Assembly: GCF_030814835.1 (NCBI RefSeq)
Contig: NZ_JAUSVS010000016.1
Location: 1 to 62,318, forward strand
Source of the DNA: Caulobacter ginsengisoli
GTDB lineage: Bacteria; Pseudomonadota; Alphaproteobacteria; Caulobacterales; Caulobacteraceae
Direction: 5' to 3'
Length of the DNA: 62,318 bases
Both the position numbers and the translations under genes were made by a program. This document shows, one piece after another, positions 35,986 through 43,446 of this stretch. How positions within the stretch are numbered: the first letter of the stretch is position 1; each line of letters starts with the position of its first letter. The notes beneath the pieces are model-generated. The model worked only from the letters and a program-made list of their open reading frames with translations, searched no databases and had not been told where the DNA came from.

Positions 35986-36897
35986 TCAGGCGGCCACGGC
36001 GGCGGGCGGGGTGACGCCCAGGTCGCGGGCCAGGGCGGTCAGGGACTCCACCTTGGCCTCCAGGGGGATGTCGCTGGACGGCGACCAGACGTGCGGCCCC
36101 CACAGGACGATGTTGTCGAAGCCCTCGGCGGCGAAGCGGCCGACCTCGTCGGCCGTGGCCTCGGGCGGGCGCAGGTAGTAGGTCAGCGGCGCGCCGGTCT
36201 TGCCGGCCGCGGCCCGGCCCTGCTCGATGCTGTCGCGCAGGCGCAGGGCCTCCTCCAGCGTCACCATGGCCGAGTTCATCCAGGCGTCGGCCACCCGCAC
36301 CACCCGGCGCAGGGCCGGGCCGGTATTGCCGCCGCAGACCATGGGCACCGGGGTGGCGTGGGGGGTGATCTGCACGGGGCCGAACTGGAAGTTCTTGCCC
36401 TGGTGCTCGAAGAAGCCGCCCTGCCAGGCCGCCCGCAGGATGTCGATCGCCTCGTCCAGCCGCGAGCCGCGCTCCTCGAAGGGCACGCCCAGCGCCTCGA
36501 ACTCCTCCTTCAGCCAGCCCGCCCCCATGCCCAGCCGGAAGCGGCCGCCGGACACGTCGTGGGCCGTGGCGGTGGCGCGAGCCAGCAGCAGGGGATGCAT
36601 GATCGGCACGATGCAGATGGCCGTGCCCAGCTTCAGGGTGGTGGTGGCGCCGGCCACCGCGCCCAGGGTGAACCAGGGATCGTAGAGCCTGACCGACGGC
36701 GAGAGGATTTCGTCCTCCTTGTGGTCCGCCGCGTCGGCGATGCCCGGATGCTTGCTGCCATAGGCGCCGGGGATCACATAGTGCTCGCCGAACCACAGCC
36801 CCTCGAAGCCCAGCCGCTCGGCCGTGCGGGCGAGGTTGATCAGCTCCTGCGGGGGATAGTTGTAGGTGGTGATGCCGATCTTCGGCGTGCGGGTCAT
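35986..36897 (-). CDS. LLM-class (luciferase-like) F420-dependent oxidoreductase
   Basis: 303-aa bacterial luciferase-like TIM barrel. It shows ARTAERLGFEGLWFGEHYVIP, LGTAICIVPIMHPLLLARATATAHDVSGGRFRLGMGAGW and PVPMVCGGNTG, typical of the LLM class F420-dependent subgroup, although some relatives use FMN. It would transfer hydride to or from a pathway intermediate. The neighbouring F420 biosynthesis operon at 55.4-61.9 kb, apparently under the same type of operator, supports F420 use. No other F420 enzyme is recognised in the window. Confidence 0.87.
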   Translation of the reverse strand: MTRTPKIGITTYNYPPQELINLARTAERLGFEGLWFGEHYVIPGAYGSKHPGIADAADHKEDEILSPSVRLYDPWFTLGAVAGATTTLKLGTAICIVPIMHPLLLARATATAHDVSGGRFRLGMGAGWLKEEFEALGVPFEERGSRLDEAIDILRAAWQGGFFEHQGKNFQFGPVQITPHATPVPMVCGGNTGPALRRVVRVADAWMNSAMVTLEEALRLRDSIEQGRAAAGKTGAPLTYYLRPPEATADEVGRFAAEGFDNIVLWGPHVWSPSSDIPLEAKVESLTALARDLGVTPPAAVAA

Positions 36898-36912
36898 GGC
36901 GTCAAATCCCGA

Positions 36913-37314
36913 TCATGCGCCGGCGCGGCGCCACTGTGGCAACACGACCCCGTCGGCCAGGGTCTCGAACCAGACGTCCATCGGCTCGCCGGGGGTGAGG
37001 TCCGGGGCGCCGTCCAGCCGGCCCATCAGCCGCACGTCCGGGGTGTCTTCCAGCTCGACCACCACCAGGGTGAAGGGGGCCGGATAGCCGGGGTGGATCT
37101 GGTGGGCGATGGTGGTCCAGGCATGCAGCCGGCCCTTGCCCGCCGAGGTGCGCCAGGCGGTGTTCCAGCCGCCGCAATAGGGACAGTGGGCCGTGGGCGG
37201 ATGCAGGGCGTGGTCGCAGTCGTCGCAGGCGCGATAGACCAGCCGACCCTCCGCCGCCGCCTCGAAGAAGCCCCGGGTCTCGCGGTCATTCGTGTTGGGC
37301 AGGATACCGGCCAT
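36913..37314 (-). CDS. Zn-ribbon/OB-fold (DUF35) thiolase partner
   Basis: 133 aa. The N-terminal rubredoxin-like zinc ribbon has C30, C33, C44 and C47 (YRACDDC...HCPYC). The OB-fold follows: GRLHAWTTIAHQIHPGYPAPFTLVVVELEDTP, RLMGRLDG. Such proteins (for example ChsH2 in steroid side-chain degradation) pair with thiolase-like proteins to form hydratase or aldolase complexes. Its ATG overlaps the thiolase stop (TGATG), consistent with a stoichiometric complex. Confidence 0.9.
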   Translation of the reverse strand: MAGILPNTNDRETRGFFEAAAEGRLVYRACDDCDHALHPPTAHCPYCGGWNTAWRTSAGKGRLHAWTTIAHQIHPGYPAPFTLVVVELEDTPDVRLMGRLDGAPDLTPGEPMDVWFETLADGVVLPQWRRAGA

Positions 37315-38522
37315 CAGGCGGCCTTGCGGAAGAGGACGCTGGAGCCGATCGGCAGCGGGCCGCCGGTGCAGAGGCACAGCTCCGCCCCCTCGACCTGCAT
37401 GTCCGCCTCGCCGCGCAGCTGGCGCACGGCCTGGACGATGTGGTTCATGCCGTGGACATAGCCCTCGGACAGGTGGCCGCCGCCGGTATTGATCGGCAGG
37501 CTGCCGCCCCGGCGGATCGCCCCGCTGGCGGCGAACGGCCCGCCCTCGCCCTTGCCGCAGAAGCCGTAGGCCTCCAACTGCAGGAGGACGCTGATGGTGA
37601 AGCAGTCGTAGAGCTGGGCGATGTCGACCTCGCCGGGACCGACTCCGGCCCGGTTCCACAGCACCTCGCCGGCGCGGCGGCCGCCCAGCTCGGTCATGTC
37701 GTGGCGGGTGACGGCCGGGAACATCATCCCGGCCCGGTGATCGCGGGGCGAGCCGCCGGCCACCGCCCGGATCAGCACCGGCGGACGGGGCAGGTCGCGA
37801 GCCCGCTCGGCCGAGGTGATCACCACCGCGCAGGCCCCGTCGGACTCCAGGCAGAAATCGAAGAGGCGCAGCGGCGTGGAGATCATCCGGGCCGCCAGAT
37901 AGTCGTCCATCGCCAGCGGCTTGCCGCGCATCTGGGCGTGCGGGGTCAGCTGGGCGTGCTCGCGGCAGGCGATGGCCACCGCCCCCAGCTGCTCGGCCGT
38001 GGTGCCATAGTCCAGCATGTGGCGCTGGGTCATCAGGGCGAAGGTCTGGCCGGCGGTCATCAGGCCGTAGGGCACGAAGAACTCGTCATAGGAGCCGGCA
38101 CCGCCGGAGACCTCGGCCCCCGTGCGCTGCACCCCCGCCCCCAGCCGCGATTCCGAGCGGCCGTTCAGCGAGCGGAAGGCCAGCACCGCCTTGGCCTGGC
38201 CCGACAGCACCGCCCCCATGGCCAGCCCCATCATCATGCAGGGCGCCACCCCGCCGGGACCTGTGTCGGCCCAGTAGGTCAGGTTGGCCGCGCCCAGGGC
38301 GGCGGCCAGGGTGGGCGGGGTCACGGTGTCGTCGCCGCAGCGGACGATGCCCTCGATATCGGCCACGGTCAGGCCGGCGTCGGCGATGGCCTTCAGCGAG
38401 GCCTCGGTGGCGAGGGAGAGGACGCTGCGGCCGGAGTCGCGGCTGAACTCGGTCTGGCCAATGCCCACCACCGCCGTGCGGTCGCGGCCGGCGAAGGCCA
38501 TATCGTCGTCAAGCACGGTCAC
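37314..38522 (-). CDS. Thiolase-like protein lacking nucleophile Cys (Ltp2-like)
   Basis: 402 aa from a GTG at 38522 that overlaps the previous stop (GTGA) and has GGAGG 7 bases upstream; an ATG at 38501 is the alternative. It has the thiolase/lipid-carrier fold, but the region where the acyl-accepting Cys should stand reads TYWADTGPGGVAPCMMMG, so the usual N-x-C is absent by eye. The end reads NTGGGHLSEGYVHGMNHIV instead of the G-H-P motif. Ltp2-type aldolases have this character. With the DUF35 gene next door, a retro-aldol C-C cleavage is a better guess than thiolysis. Confidence 0.87.
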   Translation of the reverse strand: MTVLDDDMAFAGRDRTAVVGIGQTEFSRDSGRSVLSLATEASLKAIADAGLTVADIEGIVRCGDDTVTPPTLAAALGAANLTYWADTGPGGVAPCMMMGLAMGAVLSGQAKAVLAFRSLNGRSESRLGAGVQRTGAEVSGGAGSYDEFFVPYGLMTAGQTFALMTQRHMLDYGTTAEQLGAVAIACREHAQLTPHAQMRGKPLAMDDYLAARMISTPLRLFDFCLESDGACAVVITSAERARDLPRPPVLIRAVAGGSPRDHRAGMMFPAVTRHDMTELGGRRAGEVLWNRAGVGPGEVDIAQLYDCFTISVLLQLEAYGFCGKGEGGPFAASGAIRRGGSLPINTGGGHLSEGYVHGMNHIVQAVRQLRGEADMQVEGAELCLCTGGPLPIGSSVLFRKAA

Positions 38523-39712
38523 GATCCGGCCTCCGACAGCCGAGCCAGCACCTCGTCCGTGTGCTCGCCCAGCATCGGCGCGCGGCGGCGTGGGACGGCG
38601 GCGAAGGCGGAGAAGACGTAGGACGGGCCGGGATATTTGACCCGGGCGCCGTCGGCCTCCTCGACCTCGACCCAGAAGCCGCGGGCCTTGAGGTGTTCGT
38701 CCTCGAACAGGTCCTCGGGGGCGTTGAGCACCCCGATCGGCAGACCGTGGGCCTGGCCCTCGTGATAGGCCTCCTCCGCCGTCTGGATGAGGAAGAAGCA
38801 CTCGACCAGCGACTGGATCTCGGGGAACTGGGCCTGGCGATAGGCGAGGTCCGCATAGGCCGGATCGGCCAGGTCGGCGGCCATGCCCTTCTCCTCCATC
38901 CAGTCCACCAGGCTGGCCCAGGCCTTGGGGTCGGAGAGGATCAGGGCGAAATAGACATAGCGGTCGTCGGCCGAGCGAAAGAGGGCCGACTGGGTCGGGG
39001 ACGGCTGGGCGTGGCGGCAGGTCTGCCGCTGGACGTTGATGCGCGGATAGAACCAGTAGGGGTTGGCCAGCTCGATATTGACCGCGCAGGCCTCGTGCAT
39101 CGAGACATCGACCAGCTGGCCGACGCCCGAGCGCTGCCGCTCCAGCAGGGCCAGCAGCAGGCCGATATGGGCGAAGCTGGCGGCGCTGTGATAGCCCTGG
39201 TTGCCGCCCGGCCGGATCGGCGGGATCGAGTGATCGTCGTAGCCGCAGCTGTTCAGCGGCCCGCCCGCCGCCAGCGCCACCAGGTCGCTGCTCTTATAGT
39301 CCGCCCACGGACCGGTCAGGCCAAAGGCGGTGACCGACAGTACGATCAGCCAGGGATTGGCGGCTCGCAGCGCCTCCAGGTCCAGGCCGATGGCGGCCAG
39401 GGCGGCCGGCTGCAGGGTCGAGATGAAGATGTCGGCGTCGGCGCACAGGCCGTGCAGCACGGCCAGGCCGGCGGGCGTGGCGACATCGGCCACGACGCTC
39501 TGCTTGTCACCGTTGTAGAAGCGGAAGTTGAGGCTGGTTTCCGGGCCCACCACCCCGCCGGCGAAGGGGCCGACCGCCCGGGCGGGCGAGCCGCCCGGCG
39601 GCTCCAGCTTGATCACCAGCGCCCCCATCTCGGCCAGCAACCGGCCGATATGGTCGCCGCCCGGATCGTCGGACAGCTCGATCACCCGCAGGCCGGCATA
39701 GGGCGGGGCCAT
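38519..39712 (-). CDS. Class III CoA-transferase (CaiB/BaiF family)
   Basis: 397 aa. The N-terminal Rossmann segment LRVIELSDDPGGDHIGRLLAEMGALVIKLEPP, the TAFGLTGPWADYKSSDLVALAAGG loop and the catalytic Asp in GQLVDVSMHEA are all present. It moves CoA between carboxylic acids. The ATG at 39712 shares a base with the previous stop (GTGATGG). It follows a second, different CoA-transferase, so the two could form a heterodimer, as in some bile-acid and phenyllactate systems. This is inference. Confidence 0.9.
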   Translation of the reverse strand: MAPPYAGLRVIELSDDPGGDHIGRLLAEMGALVIKLEPPGGSPARAVGPFAGGVVGPETSLNFRFYNGDKQSVVADVATPAGLAVLHGLCADADIFISTLQPAALAAIGLDLEALRAANPWLIVLSVTAFGLTGPWADYKSSDLVALAAGGPLNSCGYDDHSIPPIRPGGNQGYHSAASFAHIGLLLALLERQRSGVGQLVDVSMHEACAVNIELANPYWFYPRINVQRQTCRHAQPSPTQSALFRSADDRYVYFALILSDPKAWASLVDWMEEKGMAADLADPAYADLAYRQAQFPEIQSLVECFFLIQTAEEAYHEGQAHGLPIGVLNAPEDLFEDEHLKARGFWVEVEEADGARVKYPGPSYVFSAFAAVPRRRAPMLGEHTDEVLARLSEAGS

Positions 39713-41043
39713 CACAGCACCCCCTCGGCGGTCAGGGTTTCGACCTCGTCGGCGGTGAGGCCCAGCAGGTTCTGGAAGACGTAGCCGTTGTCCTCGCCCA
39801 GCAGCGGAGCCGAGCGCCAGTTGTCCTGGACCACCGAGGAAAACCGGATCGGCGTGCCCTCGAACCGCGCCTCGCCGATCACCGGATGGTCCATCTCGAA
39901 GAAGGTGCCGCGATGGGCGATCTGCGGGTCGGTCTCATTGAGATCCTCGGCCGTCTGCACGGCGCCGGCCCGCACGCCGGCCGCCTGCAGGCGGTGCATC
40001 AGGACAAAGCGGTCCTGGCCGGCGGTCCAGCCGGCCATGCGCGAGTCCAACTCGTCCTGGTTGGCGTAGCGGGCCGTCTGGCTGGCGAAGCGGGCCTCGG
40101 CCGCCCAGGCGGGCTCGCCCATCGCCGTGCGCAGGGCCAGCCATTCGGCGTCATTGAACACGGCGATGGCGATCCAGCGGTCCTCGCCCAGGCACGGATA
40201 GACCCCGTGCGGGGCGGCGTTGGGATCCTCCAGCCGATTGCCCGGCGGGAAGTCCGGGCCCCGGGTCGAGCGGCCGTTGACGCTGACATCCAGCAGCAGC
40301 GGGCCCAGCAGGTTGATGCCGGCCTCCACCGCCGAGACGTCGATCTCCGAGCCCTTGCCGGTGGTGTTGCGGCTGTAGATGGCCATCATCAGCGCCGCGG
40401 CGTTGAAGAAGGCCGCCTCGTTGTCCATGTAGGACAGCCCCCAGCCGGAGGGCTCCTCGCCGGGCAGGCCGCTGATGTGCGAGAGGCCGCTGACCGCCTG
40501 CACCACCGGGCCGTAGCTGCGGTGCTCGGCGTGCGGGCCGGTATGGCCAAAGCCGCTCATCCGGCCATAGATCACTTCGGGCGAGAGGGCCCGCAGCCGC
40601 TCATAGGTCAGCCCCCAGCGCTCCATGACCCCGGGCGCGAAATTCTCGGTCACCACGCTGGAGGCGGCGATCAGCCGGTCGGCCAGCTCGCGGCCGCGCG
40701 GGTCGCGCATGTTGATGGTCACGCCCAGCTTGTTGCGGTTGTAGTTGTTGAACAGCCCGCCCTTGTTGGGGTCCGGATTGGCGTCTTCCTCGCCATAGGT
40801 GCGGGCCTCGCCTTTGTAGATCGGCAGGCGGCGCGGCATGTCGAGCCGGTTGCGGTCCTCGATGCGAATCACCTGCGCCCCGAAGTCGGCCAGCAGCCGG
40901 GTGGCGCAGGCGCCCACTCCCATCCAGCAGAAATCGGCCACCCGGACACCCGACAGCGGCCCGCTGCGCAGTCCGGGACGACGGCGCGGGTCTGGATAAG
41001 GTTCAACGCCGGAGCGGCGCAGGGTGTCGGCGGTGCTGGACAA
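39712..41043 (-). CDS. Class III CoA-transferase (CaiB/BaiF family), first gene of operon
   Basis: 443 aa. It has LSGVRVADFCWMGVGACATRLLADFGAQVIRIEDRN, the NRNKLGVTINMRDPRG loop, YGRMSGFGHTGPHA and the catalytic Asp in KGSEIDVSAVEAG. The start is a TTG at 41043 with a GGGGAAA ribosome site, since no ATG is available early in the frame. It heads the eleven-gene operon that runs to 29598. A perfect 14-bp palindrome lies 84 bp upstream. Confidence 0.88.
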   Translation of the reverse strand: MSSTADTLRRSGVEPYPDPRRRPGLRSGPLSGVRVADFCWMGVGACATRLLADFGAQVIRIEDRNRLDMPRRLPIYKGEARTYGEEDANPDPNKGGLFNNYNRNKLGVTINMRDPRGRELADRLIAASSVVTENFAPGVMERWGLTYERLRALSPEVIYGRMSGFGHTGPHAEHRSYGPVVQAVSGLSHISGLPGEEPSGWGLSYMDNEAAFFNAAALMMAIYSRNTTGKGSEIDVSAVEAGINLLGPLLLDVSVNGRSTRGPDFPPGNRLEDPNAAPHGVYPCLGEDRWIAIAVFNDAEWLALRTAMGEPAWAAEARFASQTARYANQDELDSRMAGWTAGQDRFVLMHRLQAAGVRAGAVQTAEDLNETDPQIAHRGTFFEMDHPVIGEARFEGTPIRFSSVVQDNWRSAPLLGEDNGYVFQNLLGLTADEVETLTAEGVL

Positions 41044-41126
41044 GGCTGTCGTTTCCCCGAGGCGGGGCTCCTCCTCATGCCGGCTTATCGTCGGTCCTGT
41101 GCGGGCTTGGATAAGCGCGGTCTATT

Positions 41127-41140
41127 ATAATCATGATTAT
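41127..41140. promoter_or_regulatory. Candidate GntR operator, site 1
   Basis: ATAATCATGATTAT is a perfect 14-bp palindrome in an otherwise GC-rich genome. It stands between the divergent eleven-gene operon (start 41043) and the GntR gene (start 41252), so it could control both, including autoregulation. Related AT-rich sites occur at 45871, 45937, 46794, 51020, 53601 and 55349. Confidence 0.7.
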
Positions 41141-41251
41141 GATCTCTGGCCGCGCGATGTCAATCGGGGCGCCGCGTCCGGTGATTGAATTTCGCTGTCG
41201 TTTCCTTGATTAAGGAGGGGGCGAGCGGACTCGCCGGGATTGGGAGCAACC

Positions 41252-42058
41252 ATGGCCGAACGGCGCACGAGACGGCGGAACGGCGGGGGCGCTGAAGGCG
41301 AGGACGGCGTGCGTCACCTGACCTGGTCGGGCGAGGCGGCGCGCCGGACCCTGAAGACCTCCGAGCTGGTGGCGCTCGACATCGTCCGCGACATCGTCAA
41401 CCAGGGCCTGAGGGCCGGCGACCGGCTGCCGCTGGAAGCCCAGATGCTGATCCAGTACCGGGTCAGCCGCTCGTCCCTGCGCGAGGCGCTGCGGTTGCTG
41501 GAGGTCCAGGGCCTGATCGCCATCCGACCCGGTCCCGGATCGGGCACGGTGGTCGGCAAGGTGCTGCCGGGCAACTTCGCCCGGACCATGACGCTGTATC
41601 TGCACATGTCCGGCGTCACCTATGACGAGCTGCTCAACGCCTGGATGATGACCGAGCCGATGCTGGCCGAGCTGGCCGCGCGCAATCCCGACCGGGCCAG
41701 GGTCAAGGCGGCGATGGAGCCCTTCCTCGAGGGCGCCGACACCTGCCATGGCGAGATGCGCCGCATCCCCGCGGGCCTGGCCTTTCATGACGTGGTGTCG
41801 GACCTGGCCGGCAATCGGGTGCTGAACCTGAACTTCCAGGCCATCGGCTTTATCGTCGCCGACCACATCCTCAACACCGCCCCGCGCGACCAGCTGGAAG
41901 ACCAGATCGTCGACGATCACCGGGCGGTGGCCGAGGCCATCATGAACGGCAAGCCGCAGCTGGCCCGCAACCTGATGGCGGCGCATGTCGAGCATGTCGT
42001 CGAGGACTTCAAGGCCTACTGGCCGCGCCGGGTCGGCGAAAAGGTCCAGTGGCGCTGA
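41252..42058 (+). CDS. FadR-type GntR transcriptional regulator (FCD domain), copy 1
   Basis: 268 aa. A charged N-terminal tail (1-32) precedes the winged helix-turn-helix (about 35-100), with GDRLPLEAQMLIQYRVSRSSLREALRLLEVQGLIAIRPG. The FCD ligand domain follows, with candidate metal ligands in AFHDVVSDL, VDDHRAVAEAI and AHVEHV. The recognition helix YRVSRSSLREALRLLE is identical to that of the second GntR at 46015-46761, so both should bind the same operators. The ligand is probably an acid or acyl-CoA. The ATG at 41252 has GGGAG upstream. The stop abuts that of the convergent MFS gene. Confidence 0.92.
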   Translation: MAERRTRRRNGGGAEGEDGVRHLTWSGEAARRTLKTSELVALDIVRDIVNQGLRAGDRLPLEAQMLIQYRVSRSSLREALRLLEVQGLIAIRPGPGSGTVVGKVLPGNFARTMTLYLHMSGVTYDELLNAWMMTEPMLAELAARNPDRARVKAAMEPFLEGADTCHGEMRRIPAGLAFHDVVSDLAGNRVLNLNFQAIGFIVADHILNTAPRDQLEDQIVDDHRAVAEAIMNGKPQLARNLMAAHVEHVVEDFKAYWPRRVGEKVQWR

Positions 42059-43390
42059 TCATGCCGGTTCCGCCGCCGGGTTGAGGGCCGGGACCGCCTG
42101 GGCCTCGTCCGCCGCCGACATCTCGGCCGGCAGGTGGGCGGCCGAGCGGTAGAAGGCCCAGGACGCCGCCAGGCTGGCGACCAGGCAGGTCGAGATGGCG
42201 TAGCGCAGGGCGTCCGGCCCCAGGCCATACTGCTGGCTGAGCAGGTCGCTGATCGCCCCGGTGACCACCGGACCCAGGCCCAGGCCCAGGATGTTGACGA
42301 TCATCACCAGGGTGGCCGAGGTGAAGGCCCGCATGCGCGAGGGGACCAGCGTCTGGGCCGTGGCGACGATGGGGGCCAGGTAGACGTTCAGCAGGATGGC
42401 CGGGATCACGCCGATCAGCAGCGAGACCTTCGGGTCGGCGACGAAATACTGCGCCAGGGCGGCGGGGACCAGCAGCAGCGAGGCCAGGGCCGGCAGCCAC
42501 ATATACCAGCGCCGGTCGTGGCGTCCGGCCCGGTCGACCAGCAGGCCGCCGACGAACTGACCCAGCCCGCCGCCGACTCCGAACAGCAGGGCCAGGGCCA
42601 GGGCGATCTCGCCGATCGTCAGGTGATGGACCCGGGCATAGAAGGGGGCGTTCCAGTTGACCATGGTGTGCTGGGCATAGGCGTGCAGCGCCCCGCCCAG
42701 GGCTAGCCAGCGGAATGAGCGCAGGCTCCACAGCTTGCCGATCACCGCCTTGAGCGGCATCGGCTCATCCGAGGCCGCCAGGCCCGTGTCGAACTGCCCG
42801 CGTTTGGGCTCGCGCAGCAGCAGCACGAAGCCCGACAGGGCCACGCCTGCCAGCCCGACGGTCAGGAAGGCCTGGCGCCAGTCGAAATGCGCCGCCAGCC
42901 AGCCGCCGGACGCGAAGCCCAGCATGGTGCCCAGCGGCAGGGACAGGCCCCAGATGGCGATGGCCGTGGCCCGCCGGCGCTGGGGGAAATAGTCGGAGAT
43001 CAGCGAGTGGCTGGCCGGCACGCAGCCCGCCTCGCCCAGGGCCACGCCGACCCGGAAACCGACCAGCATCAGGAAGCTGGTGGCCAGGCCGCTCAGCGCC
43101 GTCATCAGGCTCCAGGTGGCGAAGGCGACCGCGATCAGCCGCTTGCGCACCGTGCGGTCAGCCAGCCGGGCGATGGGCAGGGCCAGGGTGGTGTAAAACA
43201 GGGCGAAGGACAGACCGGTGATCGCGCCCAGCTGGGCGTCGCTGAGGCCCAGATCCTTCTTGATCGGCTCCTGCAGGATCGAGACGATCGAGCGGTCGAT
43301 ATAGTTGAACAGCGCCACGACAAACAGCACCGCCAGGGCGATCGCGGCCTGACGTGTCGTGGTGTTCAGGCCCGTGGCGGTGGTCTTCAC
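42059..43390 (-). CDS. MFS transporter (spinster-like)
   Basis: 443 aa, 12 predicted helices. It shows FNYIDRSIVSILQEPIKKDLGLSDAQLG, the motif A-like LADRTVRKR and GEAGCVPASHSLISDYFPQRRRA, typical of the Spns/ACS-like MFS found next to catabolic TonB receptors. It would carry the substrate across the inner membrane. The GTG start at 43390 has GGAGG 6 bases upstream. It begins 16 bp after a strong terminator of the receptor gene, so readthrough or its own promoter must supply it. Confidence 0.9.
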   Translation of the reverse strand: MKTTATGLNTTTRQAAIALAVLFVVALFNYIDRSIVSILQEPIKKDLGLSDAQLGAITGLSFALFYTTLALPIARLADRTVRKRLIAVAFATWSLMTALSGLATSFLMLVGFRVGVALGEAGCVPASHSLISDYFPQRRRATAIAIWGLSLPLGTMLGFASGGWLAAHFDWRQAFLTVGLAGVALSGFVLLLREPKRGQFDTGLAASDEPMPLKAVIGKLWSLRSFRWLALGGALHAYAQHTMVNWNAPFYARVHHLTIGEIALALALLFGVGGGLGQFVGGLLVDRAGRHDRRWYMWLPALASLLLVPAALAQYFVADPKVSLLIGVIPAILLNVYLAPIVATAQTLVPSRMRAFTSATLVMIVNILGLGLGPVVTGAISDLLSQQYGLGPDALRYAISTCLVASLAASWAFYRSAAHLPAEMSAADEAQAVPALNPAAEPA

Positions 43391-43407
43391 CGATTCCTCC
43401 GAGGGGA

Positions 43408-43441
43408 AAAAAGCGGCGGCGCGTCGGGGGACGCGCCGCCG
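43408..43441 (-). terminator. Rho-independent terminator between TonB receptor and MFS genes
   Basis: On the minus strand, a 12-bp perfect stem (43430-43441 with 43414-43425) with a 4-base loop is followed by a T6 run (43412 down to 43407). This is the best intrinsic terminator in the window. It lies 6 bases beyond the receptor stop, which implies limited readthrough into the MFS gene. Confidence 0.85.
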
Positions 43442-43446
43442 TCAGG

